Assembly: GCA_021713415.1 (NCBI GenBank)
Contig: JAKJJQ010000008.1
Span: forward strand, 19,703 to 83,702
Source of the DNA: M0027 sp021713415
GTDB taxonomy: Bacteria; Pseudomonadota; Gammaproteobacteria; Francisellales; Francisellaceae
Direction: 5' to 3'
Length of the DNA stretch: 64,000 nt
Shown here one piece after another: positions 62,820 to 64,000 of this stretch (within the stretch, counting starts at the first letter, position 1; every line of letters starts with the position of its first letter). The notes beneath the pieces are model-generated. The model saw nothing but the letters and a program-made list of their open reading frames with translations. It did not search any database and was not told the origin of the DNA. Both the position numbers and the translations under genes were made by a program.

Positions 62820-63419
62820 TCACAAACCAAAACAAAGATGCTTCAAACACCCATATTTAGTTTTTTGCATTTCATTCATTAGATAAGGAGGCTCACTTTT
62901 AATATTTTTCTCCTCTAATATTAAGGGATCTTGCTCTTCTTCTGGTTTAAATTCTGTTAAATCATCACTAGCATATTGATTTAAATCGCTGTCACCATCT
63001 GACTTAGGCAATAATTTTGAAATAGAAGCAAATTGATCATCTCTCGCTGTATATAAATCTAATAATGTATTCCCAAAGCGATCAGCTCCATTAGCTAACT
63101 CAATACGCTGCTCATCTGATACTGAACTTATAATATTTAGTGTTAAATCAAATTGATTAGAATGAAGACTTGCAATTACATGTAACACCGGCTGACCAAA
63201 TCGATTCTGTTGATTTAATACAGCCATCTTTCTATCACTTGGTAACCCATTAAATTCTTCAGATTCTAATATTTTTATAAGCTCTGGTATAAGTCTTTGA
63301 TCGTTTAATATTTCAATTTTCTCTTCAGTGGATAATTCAGTAAAACCCTGAGATTTAATAAACTTTCTAATTTCATCAATTACATTAGCTGTCATTAATT
63401 TCTTAATCTCTTCTTTCAT
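62820..63419 (-). CDS. Repeat protein with C-terminal CFGL, possible effector
   Basis: 199 residues. Three weak repeats of about 40 residues are seen, each with a charged Ser-x-Glu/Arg start and a leucine-rich middle: STEEKIEILNDQ (30-41), SDRKMAVLNQQNRFGQPVLHVIA (61-83), SDEQRIELANGADRFGN (101-117). The second and third resemble ankyrin repeats (NRFGQPVLHVIA). A charged acidic stretch follows, and the last residues are CLKHLCFGL. C196-F-G-L at the very end resembles a CaaX prenylation box, but the second middle residue is Gly. No signal peptide. Convergent with the HxlR gene. Confidence 0.5.
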   Translation of the reverse strand: MKEEIKKLMTANVIDEIRKFIKSQGFTELSTEEKIEILNDQRLIPELIKILESEEFNGLPSDRKMAVLNQQNRFGQPVLHVIASLHSNQFDLTLNIISSVSDEQRIELANGADRFGNTLLDLYTARDDQFASISKLLPKSDGDSDLNQYASDDLTEFKPEEEQDPLILEEKNIKSEPPYLMNEMQKTKYGCLKHLCFGL

Positions 63420-63503
63420 ATAAAATCCAATATAGTTTAAATATTAAAAGATGAATTCTATATTAGAAAAATAAATATAAAATATTAATTTCATAAAATC
63501 TTT

Positions 63504-64000
63504 GGCTCTACGTCATAAAGAGGGGCACTTGAAATTACTTAACCTAAGCTAGAAAGTATGAAAAACATAGCTAATAGGAGTATCAAGCGCCTAAATTTGA
63601 TAATAGATTATTTTTGCCTGGTTTTAAAGTCCTAAAATCAGTTTGTGCAAACCCTTTAATTATGCATATTGCTAAAGTAAATAAAAGTAGTTGTATTCAC
63701 TGTGGTTTTAAAAGATTAAGAAAAAAAGATACATTTATCCGCCAGTTATTGCACGAAACAACTGGACTAAGAAGATGCATCTTAAAAATAAAAACCCATA
63801 AATTTCAATGTTATCGATGTAAACGCTATTTCAATGAACGCTTACCTGGAATACTAAAGTATCAAAGAGCTACAGAAAAGCTTAAGGAACAAATTTATTA
63901 CCTACATACTAAAGGAGTTAGCTCAACCGATTTAGCCCGTGATAACCATATCAGCAACAGTACAGTTGAAAGGTACTTCCAACAAATCTATCAACGTAAA
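63504..64000 (+). mobile_element. Left part of an ISL3-family insertion sequence
   Basis: The left end begins GGCTCTACGTCATAAAGAGG (63504 onward), which matches the GGCTCT-type terminal inverted repeat of ISL3-family elements. The transposase gene follows and continues past the window edge, so the right end and target duplication cannot be seen. The candidate 8-base target is 63496-63503 (AAATCTTT). Confidence 0.8.
63614..64000 (+). CDS. ISL3-family transposase, N-terminal part
   Basis: The frame is open from 63578 to the window edge (129 codons from the TTG at 63614). The N-terminal zinc-binding domain has CIHCG (63692 onward) and CYRC, and a helix-turn-helix follows around LHTKGVSSTDLARDNHISNSTV. 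The sequence LFLPGFKVLKSVCANPL just before it is the usual start of ISL3 transposases, yet the only ATG in frame is at 63662, inside that segment. The start may be the TTG at 63614 or a non-standard codon upstream, or the gene may be damaged. Confidence 0.75.
   Translation, partial: MPGFKVLKSVCANPLIMHIAKVNKSSCIHCGFKRLRKKDTFIRQLLHETTGLRRCILKIKTHKFQCYRCKRYFNERLPGILKYQRATEKLKEQIYYLHTKGVSSTDLARDNHISNSTVERYFQQIYQRK

Noticed and set aside
63496..63503. Target-site duplication of the ISL3 element
   Set aside because: Only the left flank is in the window; the right flank is needed to test it.
1..64000. tRNA, rRNA or CRISPR array
   Set aside because: No T-loop signature, no rRNA core sequence and no regularly spaced direct repeats were noticed while reading the intergenic regions.

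Overview
This AT-rich window reads as the chromosome of a Gram-negative gammaproteobacterium. The evidence is a complete F1Fo ATP synthase operon (atpIBEFHAGDC), groESL behind a sigma-32-type promoter, ubiquinone genes (ubiA, ubiC, ubiG, ubiK), gshA, mlaA, a Tsx-like channel, and several outer-membrane beta-barrels. Scattered among these are large proteins of the kind found in intracellular, host-manipulating relatives of Legionella, Coxiella, Francisella and Piscirickettsia. The exact genus cannot be fixed from the sequence alone.

Layout. 1-4.4 kb: 5' end of a formimidoylglutamase gene (hutG), two small unknown proteins, ilvE, then groEL-groES (minus strand) with terminator and heat-shock-type promoter. 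4.6-7.9 kb: YdjM-like membrane protein, ubiCA, rph and a DUF378 protein. 8-14.6 kb: two large unknown proteins. The second (1558 aa) carries an N-terminal domain matching the phosphothreonine lyases OspF/SpvC. 14.8-24.2 kb: a GGDEF-EAL protein, copper ATPase, dihydroorotase, gshA, an MFS exporter and a GST. 24.4-30.7 kb: an OTU-type cysteine protease candidate, thioesterase, orphan HigA-like antitoxin, comM, ubiK, a PII gene and a membrane-associated effector-like protein.

30.8-33.5 kb: three tandem outer-membrane paralogs, the middle one broken by a TGG-to-TAG stop just before its last strand. 33.7-40.7 kb: ATP synthase. 40.8-42 kb: a protein sharing a module with the 1558-aa protein. 42-52.5 kb: housekeeping and transport genes, including a small DUF5993-like gene next to dsbB and an orphan sensor kinase. 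52.6-55.5 kb: a TonB-dependent receptor, tonB and a 148-bp inverted-repeat element. 55.6-61.5 kb: folA, a second tandem trio of outer-membrane paralogs, ydfG, a tiny kinase-like protein and a Tsx-like channel. 61.7-64 kb: an SDR/HxlR divergent pair, a repeat protein ending in CFGL, and the left end of an ISL3-family insertion sequence whose transposase runs off the window.

Working together: the host-directed candidates (phosphothreonine-lyase-like, OTU-like, kinase-like, shared-module, membrane and repeat proteins) sit singly between housekeeping genes rather than in an island. No secretion-system structural gene lies in the window, so export is inferred only. The two outer-membrane families look like recently expanded surface proteins. 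Functions for known families rest on motif recognition by eye; no database search was run.
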